Assembly (NCBI RefSeq): GCF_009729415.1
Contig: NZ_MPKW01000030.1
Span: 62,001-126,000, forward strand
Direction of reading: 5' to 3'
DNA: 64,000 nt
Source of the DNA: Mycolicibacterium sp. CBMA 234
Lineage (GTDB): Bacteria > Actinomycetota > Actinomycetes > Mycobacteriales > Mycobacteriaceae
Below the pieces are notes generated by a model. That model saw only the letters and a program-made list of their open reading frames with translations. It ran no database searches and was not told where the DNA came from. Position numbers and translations under genes: made by a program. Positions 47,652-55,264 of this stretch are shown here, in pieces (position 1 is the stretch's first letter; each line of letters begins with the position of its first letter).

Positions 47652-48881
47652 TCAGGACCACCTGGTGCGGTACCGCTTTGCGAACTTCATCACCGGCTCT
47701 TCCACCGCGTAGTACGTGACGGTCGAGACCGCGATGGTCACGACGAGCACCAGCGCCACGTTGCGCAACATGCCGGGCAGGTTGTCGCTGGCCATCAACC
47801 CCCACCGGCCCAACAGCAGCATCAGCGGGAAATGCCAGAGATACGCAGACAGGGAAATCTTGCCGACGAACCGGAAGGGGGCCGTGTCGAGGAATTCGGC
47901 CAGCCCCGACCGCTCACCGCGAAAGAGCGGTGCGACGATCACCAGGATCGCCAATGCGAACACGATCGCCAGGGCGGACGTGGAGTACGGGTTGCCCAGC
48001 GCGATCAGCACCAGCATCAGCAGGCCCACCGGGAACATCGCCAAGAAGCTGTACAACCGGATCCGGCGACTGAGTTTCTCGCGGATCACCTTGTGTTCCA
48101 TGGCCACCACGACAACCGCGGCGGCCATCCCGAACGCGAAGGTGTCCGAGTTCGTCAGGAAGCACTTGGTGTAGACGGCCACCCAATTGGCACCCCAATT
48201 GATCTCGGTCAGGTCAGTCAGGTGCGCCAGTGAGGTGAACCACGGCACGAAAGCGCGCCCGATGAAGCCGAGCGCGATCAGGAGCGCCGGCCCCATCGAC
48301 ACAACCACCCACGGCCGCATGCCCGAGCGCCGGGCGATGGCGAACAGCAGCATGCCGAGCAGCGGAATCGACAGGTAGAAGGCGTATTCCAGCGTCAGCG
48401 ACCACGACGGGTTCAAGCCGGTCTGGAAGTACTTCGGGATATAGGACTGCGTCAGGGTGAGGTTGGCGATCAGCTGCCACGGGTCGGTGATCATGCCCGT
48501 GCCGTCTTCGGTACGCGTCGGCTGCATGGACGCGTTCTGCACGTAGGCGATCTGCAGCAGGTAGTTGCACAGCAGGAAGATCACCAGGTAGCCGGGCAGG
48601 ATCCGGGCCACCCGGTGGACGGCGAAATTCGCGGTGCTGGGCAGTTCGCGGTTCTCGATCAGATTGCGCACATACGGCAGGAACAGCAGGAACCCGCTCA
48701 GCGCGTAGAAGAAGATCAGCGACAGCCCGACCAGGCTCGTCTTCCACTCGTGCGCGGTCACCGGCGAATAGTGACCGGTGACGTGCGTGACCGCGACGCC
48801 CAGGCAGGACAGCCCGCGGGCGCCGTCCAGCCCGATGATCCGGGCCCGGACGCGGGTCGGCACGGACGCCTGGGCGGTCAC
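47652..48881 (-). CDS. OafA/YrhL-type membrane O-acyltransferase
   Basis: A 409-residue acyltransferase-3 family protein with about ten transmembrane helices. The opening GLDGARGLSCLGVAVTHVTG carries the family's conserved Arg and the His (in place of the usual H near helix 1), and helix-rich blocks YALSGFLLFLPYVRNL and LWHFPLMLLLGRWGL follow. Such enzymes add acetyl or longer acyl groups to exported sugars. The ATG overlaps the stop of the upstream lipase-like gene by 4 bp (ATGA). It is a likely source of acyl decoration for the glycan made here. Confidence 0.9.
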   Translation of the reverse strand: MTAQASVPTRVRARIIGLDGARGLSCLGVAVTHVTGHYSPVTAHEWKTSLVGLSLIFFYALSGFLLFLPYVRNLIENRELPSTANFAVHRVARILPGYLVIFLLCNYLLQIAYVQNASMQPTRTEDGTGMITDPWQLIANLTLTQSYIPKYFQTGLNPSWSLTLEYAFYLSIPLLGMLLFAIARRSGMRPWVVVSMGPALLIALGFIGRAFVPWFTSLAHLTDLTEINWGANWVAVYTKCFLTNSDTFAFGMAAAVVVVAMEHKVIREKLSRRIRLYSFLAMFPVGLLMLVLIALGNPYSTSALAIVFALAILVIVAPLFRGERSGLAEFLDTAPFRFVGKISLSAYLWHFPLMLLLGRWGLMASDNLPGMLRNVALVLVVTIAVSTVTYYAVEEPVMKFAKRYRTRWS

Positions 48882-50152
48882 TGTCCTGCTCCCGGGTTCG
48901 CAGTGCCCGCAGTGGTCTGGAATGACGGGCAGCTGTTCGGGGCGGGCGCGCCGGCAAAGCGGTCCTTGATCCAGTCGAACGACATGGTCACATCGATGTC
49001 GGCATGTCCTCTGGTCGGCTGGAACTTGATGTCGATGACGTCACCCATCTGGCACGCGGCGGTTAGCGCCTTGTCCGTCCACGCCGCAGGTAGCAGCGTG
49101 TCCTGGCCGCCGTACAGCACCATCATCGGCGCGGAGGCCGGAGCCTTGGGCAGGCTGCGTTTGGCCAACAGGCTCTCCAATGTCGCTTCCGCCGCCGGGC
49201 TCGCGGGCCGCAGGTCGTCGGCGGTGATCTTTCCGACGGCGGCGGACCGGGCCTGGGCATCCTCGGGACGGCAGGATTGCAGGACGTCCCAATGCTCGGC
49301 GACCGAGCCGCGGCGATAGTCCGCCAGGTTCAGCGACGGATTCTCGCCCGCCAGCGCGGCCAGGATCAGTTGCAGGACGGCCCCTTGCTCGGGGGCCAAC
49401 GTGCCCGCCTGCGCCTCGGCGGCCAGGCCGGTGAGATCGGTGGCCGGCGACACGCTGACCGTGCCCAACAGATTCAGCCCGGTGCCGTACCGTGCGTTCA
49501 GTTCGTTTGCGGCCCACGTCGCCTGGCCGCCCTGCGACACCCCTACCGCCAGCCAGCGGTCAGACGACGCCGGCACCAGCCGATGGGTCGCACGCACGGA
49601 GTCGATGATGTTGTAGCCCACCGTCGTGGCGTCCGCGTACGGGTGCCCGTCGCTACCGGGGCCGAGCCCCTGATAGTCCGGCAGGCTCACCACATAACCG
49701 GCCTTGACCAGCGCGGTGATCGGCTCCGACAGACCCAGCAGCGTCGACGAGGACGACGGTCCGCACTCCTGGTGCAAGCCGCTCGTCGCATGTCCGAAGA
49801 CGATGATCGGCCAGCCGCCCTGCGGCTCCGTCCCGGCCGGGACAAACACCGATCCGGACACCTGAGTGTGCGCACCGGTGATACCCGAGGTCGACGTGTA
49901 CTCGATGCGGGCCGCCAGCGACGCCGCCGACTTGAGCCGCATATCCACTGTCGTGAAGGTCGACGCCGACACCAAGGCGCCGGGGACGGTGCCCGCACCT
50001 GTGGTGTCGGGCTTGAGATCGATTCCGGCCGTAGACCCGGACGGTTTGGGTGCTGAGTTGCTCTGGCAGGCCGGCACCACGAGGGACACCGCGGCGAGCA
50101 CGCCCGCCAACACCTGCCGACGCAGCGAGCGAGACCTGCCCGTCGAGGTCAT
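48878..50152 (-). CDS. Secretory-lipase-family lipoprotein, paralogue 3
   Basis: A 424-residue paralogue with a lipoprotein signal (lipobox VPAC, Cys 29) instead of a simple anchor. The triad is S206 in GVSQGGQATW, Asp in YGGQDTLLP and His in TRGHADID. The ATG at 50152 is chosen because it overlaps the stop of the upstream Wzz-like gene (ATGA) and gives the lipobox; the open frame to 50296 lacks support. It is coupled on both sides within the operon. Confidence 0.88.
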   Translation of the reverse strand: MTSTGRSRSLRRQVLAGVLAAVSLVVPACQSNSAPKPSGSTAGIDLKPDTTGAGTVPGALVSASTFTTVDMRLKSAASLAARIEYTSTSGITGAHTQVSGSVFVPAGTEPQGGWPIIVFGHATSGLHQECGPSSSSTLLGLSEPITALVKAGYVVSLPDYQGLGPGSDGHPYADATTVGYNIIDSVRATHRLVPASSDRWLAVGVSQGGQATWAANELNARYGTGLNLLGTVSVSPATDLTGLAAEAQAGTLAPEQGAVLQLILAALAGENPSLNLADYRRGSVAEHWDVLQSCRPEDAQARSAAVGKITADDLRPASPAAEATLESLLAKRSLPKAPASAPMMVLYGGQDTLLPAAWTDKALTAACQMGDVIDIKFQPTRGHADIDVTMSFDWIKDRFAGAPAPNSCPSFQTTAGTANPGAGQ

Positions 50153-50817
50153 CTCGCCGACCCGATACTCGCGTCGGCGACAACGCGTTCGAGGTGCTTG
50201 CGGCTCTGGACCTGGCCCATGATCAAGGCGCGGGCGATCACCGCGATCAGACACAACGCAAACCCGAGCACCGCACCGGTCAAGATGACCGACCACATCC
50301 CGCCGACGCGGTCGGCGGGGCTCGCGTCGTCGACGACGGCGATGGTCGTACCGGTGCCGGCGACCACGGCCAGTCGGTTGGACACCGCGGCCATGTTGTT
50401 GACCACCTCGTGCGCAATCTGGCTGGTCTGATCGGGGTCGCTACCGGTGACGGTCACGTTCAACACGGCGTCGGGACTGGGCAGGACCAGAATCCGGCCC
50501 GCGAGTTCCTTGTCCGACTCCACCAGACCGAGCTTCTGGATAATCGGCGAAACCACCTGCGCGCTGGCGGCGAGCTGCCGGTACGTCTCCATCTGGCCGA
50601 GCATGGTGGTGTCGCCGTAGTACGCGTCCAGCGGTGTGGCACTGCCCTCGGTCCTGACGAACAGCGACGCCGTCGACTGATACACCGGCTTCGAGTCGTG
50701 CCAGGACCACCAGCCGACTGCTGCGCACAACGCCGTGGTGACCAGCACCAGGGCCCAACTGTTCTTGACGAACAGCACATAGTCGCGCACCCGCGGCACT
50801 CCGGACGGGGTGATCAC
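50149..50817 (-). CDS. Wzz/YveK-type chain-length determinant-like protein
   Basis: A 222-residue polysaccharide co-polymerase-like protein. Two transmembrane helices (about 18-37 and 170-192) flank an extracytoplasmic loop. The Wzz pattern YQSTASLFVRTEGS and PSPDAVLNVTVTGSDPDQ are recognisable. It has no ATPase domain. The GTG at 50817 overlaps the upstream stop (GTGA) and is preferred over 50832. Together with the two-domain protein at 52108 it could set polymer length. Confidence 0.85.
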   Translation of the reverse strand: MITPSGVPRVRDYVLFVKNSWALVLVTTALCAAVGWWSWHDSKPVYQSTASLFVRTEGSATPLDAYYGDTTMLGQMETYRQLAASAQVVSPIIQKLGLVESDKELAGRILVLPSPDAVLNVTVTGSDPDQTSQIAHEVVNNMAAVSNRLAVVAGTGTTIAVVDDASPADRVGGMWSVILTGAVLGFALCLIAVIARALIMGQVQSRKHLERVVADASIGSAR

Positions 50818-52082
50818 GCCGCCCCCACACACACGTCGGCGGGCCGCTCACCGTCGAAGCGCGCCTGCAGCCAGGCCAGTGCGTTCTGCATGGTCTGATC
50901 GTTGATCTCGCCGGTGTCGCCGATCCCCCGCATCACGACGATCGGTTCGCCGCGGCCGCAGGCGTCGGCGGTGGCCTTCAGCACCCCGGCGGCCGGATTG
51001 ACCGGATCGGCGGTACCGAACGCCACCAGAACCGGCGGATCGGTCGGTCCCGAATACGGGCTCGGCACCGCGACGGACTGCAGCCGGCGGCGCAGATCTG
51101 CGGCCGCAGCGGCATCCTTGGCTTGAAAGTCCTTGGGCGTCAACTGATTCAGCGCCTGTTGAGCGGCGGGGACATCCCGCGGAGCGCAGTCGACGAGCAT
51201 GTCCCATTCGTCGCCCAGCTTCTGTGAGCGATGCGCATCGAGGTCGAAATCGGGCTGGACCGTGGCCAGGCTCTGCAGGGTGCGGATTTGGAGCCGGTAC
51301 TGATCAGGAGTGGACATCGCCGCGATCCGGTCCGGGTCGGCCAGTGGCGCGAGGTTCGCCAGCGGGCTGACGGCGACAGCGCCGACCATGTTCATCCCGG
51401 CGCCGTACGCGCCGGCCCGCTCGGCCGCAGACCAGGCGGCCAGCCCGCCTTCGCCGGCACCGATTGCACCCCAGTTGGTGCTGGTGGACGGTGCGGCGCG
51501 ATGGATCGCGCGGGCCGCGTCGATGATGTTGTTCCCCAGGGTGGGGATATCCAACACCGAGTGCTGTCGGCCCCCGGTGCCCGGATCGATACCGAGACCC
51601 TGGTAGTCCGACAAGGCGATGGCGAAGCCACGCTGCAGGTACACCGCCATACCGGTCGAATAGCCCCAGAACTGGGGCGCGATGGTCGGTGCGCACTTGG
51701 ACAGCAGGCCGGTGGTGTCATGCCCGAAGGAGATGATGGGCCAGCCGCCCTTGGGCGCCGGACCCGACGGCACGGCGATCAGGGCACTGACGTGCGTGGG
51801 GTGGCCATCCAGACCGCTGGTCGACCGGTACACGATGCGAGCCGCGATGGCGCCGGCCTCGTCGAAGCTCGGGTCTCCCTTGACCGGCTTCAGCTCGACC
51901 AGCGACCCCGGCCCGTCGTCCGTGAGATCAGGCGCGGGCAGGGCTTCGGAGCCCGGGAAGATCGGCGCCAGCTGACGGGTCGGACGCGCGTCGTCGCCCT
52001 GCCGCGCCGGCGCCGGGCCGGACTGCCCACATGCGGCGACGGTGACCAGCACTGCCGCCAGTGCCATTACGGTGCGCCGCAT
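50814..52082 (-). CDS. Secretory-lipase-family lipoprotein, paralogue 4, catalytic residues lost
   Basis: A 422-residue lipoprotein (lipobox VAAC, Cys 18 from the ATG at 52082; a GTG at 52100 is an alternative). It clearly aligns with the other three paralogues through blocks such as KGGWPIISFGHDTTG and ALSDYQGLG. At the nucleophile elbow it reads GAGEGG, with Gly (about 210) where the others have Ser. The His region reads RGIGDTGEIND with no His. The Asp region FGTADPVNP is kept. It is therefore probably a non-catalytic member. It lies 25 bp after the BY-kinase-like gene and overlaps the Wzz-like gene. Confidence 0.85.
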   Translation of the reverse strand: MRRTVMALAAVLVTVAACGQSGPAPARQGDDARPTRQLAPIFPGSEALPAPDLTDDGPGSLVELKPVKGDPSFDEAGAIAARIVYRSTSGLDGHPTHVSALIAVPSGPAPKGGWPIISFGHDTTGLLSKCAPTIAPQFWGYSTGMAVYLQRGFAIALSDYQGLGIDPGTGGRQHSVLDIPTLGNNIIDAARAIHRAAPSTSTNWGAIGAGEGGLAAWSAAERAGAYGAGMNMVGAVAVSPLANLAPLADPDRIAAMSTPDQYRLQIRTLQSLATVQPDFDLDAHRSQKLGDEWDMLVDCAPRDVPAAQQALNQLTPKDFQAKDAAAAADLRRRLQSVAVPSPYSGPTDPPVLVAFGTADPVNPAAGVLKATADACGRGEPIVVMRGIGDTGEINDQTMQNALAWLQARFDGERPADVCVGAA

Positions 52083-52107
52083 TTCAACCTGACCAGTCAC
52101 GTGCTTG

Positions 52108-53646
52108 TCAGCGCGCGTCGTCGAGGGGACGCTCGCCAGTTCCGATCGGCCGGGTCACCTCAGCGCCATCCTGGGTTGCCGCGCGGGCCGCAGGCTTCGC
52201 GGGTGCCGACTTCGCGCGGGCCGGCTTCTTGGCTGCCGCCTTGGCCCCTGCCGACTTGTCGCCTTCGGACTTGCCTTCGGACCCACCGAGGTGGACCTTG
52301 AAGTGCGCCGGCTCGTCGGTCGCCACTGATCCGATCAAGACCGCATTAGCCGACTTCAGGGTCTGCACGGCGCGGGTCAAAGCCCCGCTGGTGGTCTGGC
52401 GGATACGGCCGACCAGCAGTGCCCCATCAGCCAAGGCCGCGGCGACCGCACCGTCGTTGTACTTGCCCAGCGGCGGCGTATCGACCACCACGTAGTCGAA
52501 CTGGTCGCGCAGTTCGGTGAAGAGGCTCTCGGTGTGGTCACCGGCCCACAGCTCGCCCGGGCGCGAGCTGACTGGACCCGCGGGCAGCAGCGAGATCTGG
52601 TGCGCTCCGGCCGGCACTTCGGCGATGATGCCTTCGGCGATCGTGTTCTCGCCGACCAGCACGGTGCTGAGGCCGCGGTCCGAGGCGCCCTGTCGCGCGG
52701 CCGGGCTGAGGTCGAGCCGTGTGGCCACTGCCGGGTTGCGCAGGTCACCGTCGACGAGGACGACGCGCTTGCCGGTTTCCGCGAGCACCGCGGCCAGGTC
52801 GATGGCCAGCGTGGTGCGTCCATCGGCGGTGGACGGACTGGTCACAGCGATCACTCGCGCCGGTTCTTCACGGTTTGCCGGGACGGTGAACCGCAAATTG
52901 TTGCGGAGCTCGCGCAACGCCTCCGCGTAGGTGTTCTCCGCAGCCAGATCGACCATGGCGCCCTTGGCTCGGGCCGGGTCCGCGGGCAGCGCACCCATGA
53001 GCAACGAACCACTGGCGTCAGCCACCCGCTCACGACCGCGCACCCGCCGGTCGACGACACCCAGGACGAGCGCCGCCAGGATGCCGAGGGCAACGCCGCC
53101 GGCCGCGCCGAACCCGATCCGGGTGATCATCGAATAGCCAAGGGGCTTGGCCGGATAGCCGGCTTCGTCGACGACGATGGCGCCCGCGGCCGGGCTGCCG
53201 CCGCGACGTGAGGTCTCCAGTTCGCCGACCAATCCGGCGAGCTGATCGGCGACCGCACCGGCGTACGTCTGAGCCTGTCCGGGATCGGAATCAGTGACCG
53301 AAACCTGCAGCAAAACCGTCTTCGGCAACGGAACCGCGGTGATCTTCGACCGCAGTTCACTCGCCGAGATGTTCGCCTTGAGCTGGTCGACCGCGCGGGC
53401 GGCAACCTGCTCACTGGTAGCCAAGCTCGCGTAGGAGTTCACCCGGTCCTGGGAGAAAAGATTGTTCTGGTAGGCCTCGGTGACCGAGGTGCCGTTCTGC
53501 GTTGCTACGAACAGCGTCGCGCTGGACTGGTACTGCTTGGAGCTGAACTCCCACCAGGACCAGCCGGCGGCAGCGCCGACAACCGCCAGGACCACGATCG
53601 CCCACCAGTACCGGCCGAAAATCCGCAGGTATTCTTTGATATCCAA
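52108..53646 (-). CDS. Wzz-BY-kinase-like fusion protein with atypical Walker A
   Basis: A 512-residue two-domain protein. A Wzz region (helices about 14-31 and 172-196, YQSSATLFVATQNG between) is followed by a ParA/MinD-like ATPase as in bacterial tyrosine kinases. Walker A' is LVDGDLRNP (about 297-305) and Walker B VVVDTPPLG (about 385-393). Walker A reads STADGRTT (272-279), with Arg277 where Lys is normal. The C-terminal tail is Lys/Ala/Pro-rich with no Tyr cluster. The TTG at 53646 follows AAGGGG. It heads the operon running down to 44965. Confidence 0.87.
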   Translation of the reverse strand: MDIKEYLRIFGRYWWAIVVLAVVGAAAGWSWWEFSSKQYQSSATLFVATQNGTSVTEAYQNNLFSQDRVNSYASLATSEQVAARAVDQLKANISASELRSKITAVPLPKTVLLQVSVTDSDPGQAQTYAGAVADQLAGLVGELETSRRGGSPAAGAIVVDEAGYPAKPLGYSMITRIGFGAAGGVALGILAALVLGVVDRRVRGRERVADASGSLLMGALPADPARAKGAMVDLAAENTYAEALRELRNNLRFTVPANREEPARVIAVTSPSTADGRTTLAIDLAAVLAETGKRVVLVDGDLRNPAVATRLDLSPAARQGASDRGLSTVLVGENTIAEGIIAEVPAGAHQISLLPAGPVSSRPGELWAGDHTESLFTELRDQFDYVVVDTPPLGKYNDGAVAAALADGALLVGRIRQTTSGALTRAVQTLKSANAVLIGSVATDEPAHFKVHLGGSEGKSEGDKSAGAKAAAKKPARAKSAPAKPAARAATQDGAEVTRPIGTGERPLDDAR

Positions 53647-53682
53647 GGACGCGCCCCTTAGTTCAGCAATGCGATGGCTCAC

Positions 53683-53688
53683 AGAATA
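53683..53688 (-). promoter_or_regulatory. Candidate -10 element for the chain-length/lipase operon
   Basis: TATTCT on the minus strand, 36 nt before the TTG at 53646, giving a leader of about 30 nt that contains AAGGGG. It lies in the divergent promoter region shared with the Wzy-like gene. Confidence 0.45.
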
Positions 53689-53768
53689 GCGGTTTGGCAC
53701 CGACACCGAGCAGCAGACGCGCACTGGGCCGAGCAACCTGCTTGAGCTTAGCTGGCCAAGCTGAGACC

Positions 53769-55193
53769 ATGGTCGCCATGAACGCCCATCTGGGTCAACT
53801 CGGCAATCCTAAATCATCTGCCGCGATTCTGGCCGTAATCGTTGGCCTGGCCTGGTTGGCGACGTCATTCGGGAAGCTCGCATTGTTGGGCATTGTCGCC
53901 GTCGTCGTGCTCGGGGTCGGCATCTATGTCGGAATGCGACATCCCCTCTGGTTCTTGTACGGATTGGCTGTGGTCACCGGGGCGCTGCCTTTCGGCTATT
54001 TCCCAGGCGTTCACGTGCCGTTGTATCTGCCGTTTGCATTTGGCGCGATCGTGGCGTTGTTTGTGCATCCCCGATTGGCGCGGCCAATCCACCCGATGGA
54101 ATGGTCGATCATCGCACTCCTGGTGACCTCGACAGTGTCCGTCATCGTCACCGGAACCGGTCTCGGCGACGTCATCCAGATCGTCCGGTGGGCGGCGGTC
54201 ACCCTCGTCGCATTGGCACTGACCAACCTGTCCACGGAGCACCTGGAGAAATTCGGCCGAATTTTCGTTTACGCGACGGTGTTCAACGCGGTGTTCGGGC
54301 TGTACATCGTGGCATTCGACCCGAACCAGACGTCGTTCAAGTACCTGCGCATCTTCGGCTACGCCGCGCAGTACACCACCACCCGCTTCGCGTTCGCCGA
54401 AGGTGGCGCGGAACGATCCATGCGACTCGGCGGCACCTCGGTGGATCCGAACGCCGAAGGCATTGCCCTGGTCGTGGCGATCGCCGTGGCCCTCGTCGTG
54501 CTGACGGGTTGGCAGCGACTGGTGGTCACCGCCATTTTCGTAGTCTCGCTGATCCTCACCTTGAGTCGGGCCGGCATGTTCTCGGTCATCGGCGGAGCGT
54601 TGCTGGTGCTCGCGTTCCACTCGATGCGGGCCAGAGACCGCGGGTGGTCGATCGCTGCGATGGTCGCCGCGGCGTCCGCGGCGCTGGCGATACCCGAAGT
54701 CCGCAGCCGATTCTTGAACTCGTTCAAGAGCGACGACGCCGGTGCCACCTCTCGAATTGATGCCATTCGCGAATTCCCGGACACCATGGCGGGCTACTGG
54801 TTGTTCGGAAAAGGGTGGAACCGACTCGAATTCCGGGACGGCCAATACGCGTTCGTGCTGAACCACGTGTCGAATGCGCCATTGCTGACGATCTACCGCG
54901 GCGGTATCTTCACGGGCCTGGCATTTTTCGCGATCATGCTGGTCGGCTGCGTTATGAGCTACCGGGCCATCCGCTCCAATTCATTTCCGTGGGCGGTGTA
55001 CGGCGGTATCTTCATCGGATTCTGCGTGATTGCCCTCCAGCTGGACCATCCCGTGGTCGGCATCCCGTCCGCCACCCTGAAATTTTCGATTTTGCTGGCA
55101 TTTCTCGTACACATAGATCGAGAACGCAGAGCCGACCAACTGCGACACGCCCCAACAGATTCACAGCAAACCCCCATCCCTGCTGCACACTGA
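53769..55193 (+). CDS. Wzy/O-antigen-ligase-like membrane protein
   Basis: A 474-residue polytopic protein with about twelve hydrophobic helices and the Wzy_C/O-antigen ligase hallmark LILTLSRAGMFSVIGG. A large extracytoplasmic loop follows (DDAGATSRIDAIREFPDTM and LFGKGWNRLEF). It would polymerise lipid-linked repeat units or ligate glycan to an acceptor. The ATG at 53769 and one at 53778 are both possible. It is divergent from the chain-length operon and followed by the glycoside hydrolase. Confidence 0.85.
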   Translation: MVAMNAHLGQLGNPKSSAAILAVIVGLAWLATSFGKLALLGIVAVVVLGVGIYVGMRHPLWFLYGLAVVTGALPFGYFPGVHVPLYLPFAFGAIVALFVHPRLARPIHPMEWSIIALLVTSTVSVIVTGTGLGDVIQIVRWAAVTLVALALTNLSTEHLEKFGRIFVYATVFNAVFGLYIVAFDPNQTSFKYLRIFGYAAQYTTTRFAFAEGGAERSMRLGGTSVDPNAEGIALVVAIAVALVVLTGWQRLVVTAIFVVSLILTLSRAGMFSVIGGALLVLAFHSMRARDRGWSIAAMVAAASAALAIPEVRSRFLNSFKSDDAGATSRIDAIREFPDTMAGYWLFGKGWNRLEFRDGQYAFVLNHVSNAPLLTIYRGGIFTGLAFFAIMLVGCVMSYRAIRSNSFPWAVYGGIFIGFCVIALQLDHPVVGIPSATLKFSILLAFLVHIDRERRADQLRHAPTDSQQTPIPAAH

Positions 55194-55264
55194 TGGCGCA
55201 CGTGCGCTACGCCGCGCACTGATTCCGGATCTCCGGAGTCGCCATAGCGAAGGGTGGTTGCGTC

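Noticed and set aside
53741..53765. Palindrome-like AGCTTAGCTGGCCAAGCT before the Wzy-like gene
   Set aside because: Symmetry is imperfect, and it may be chance in the AGCT/GGCC-rich sequence.
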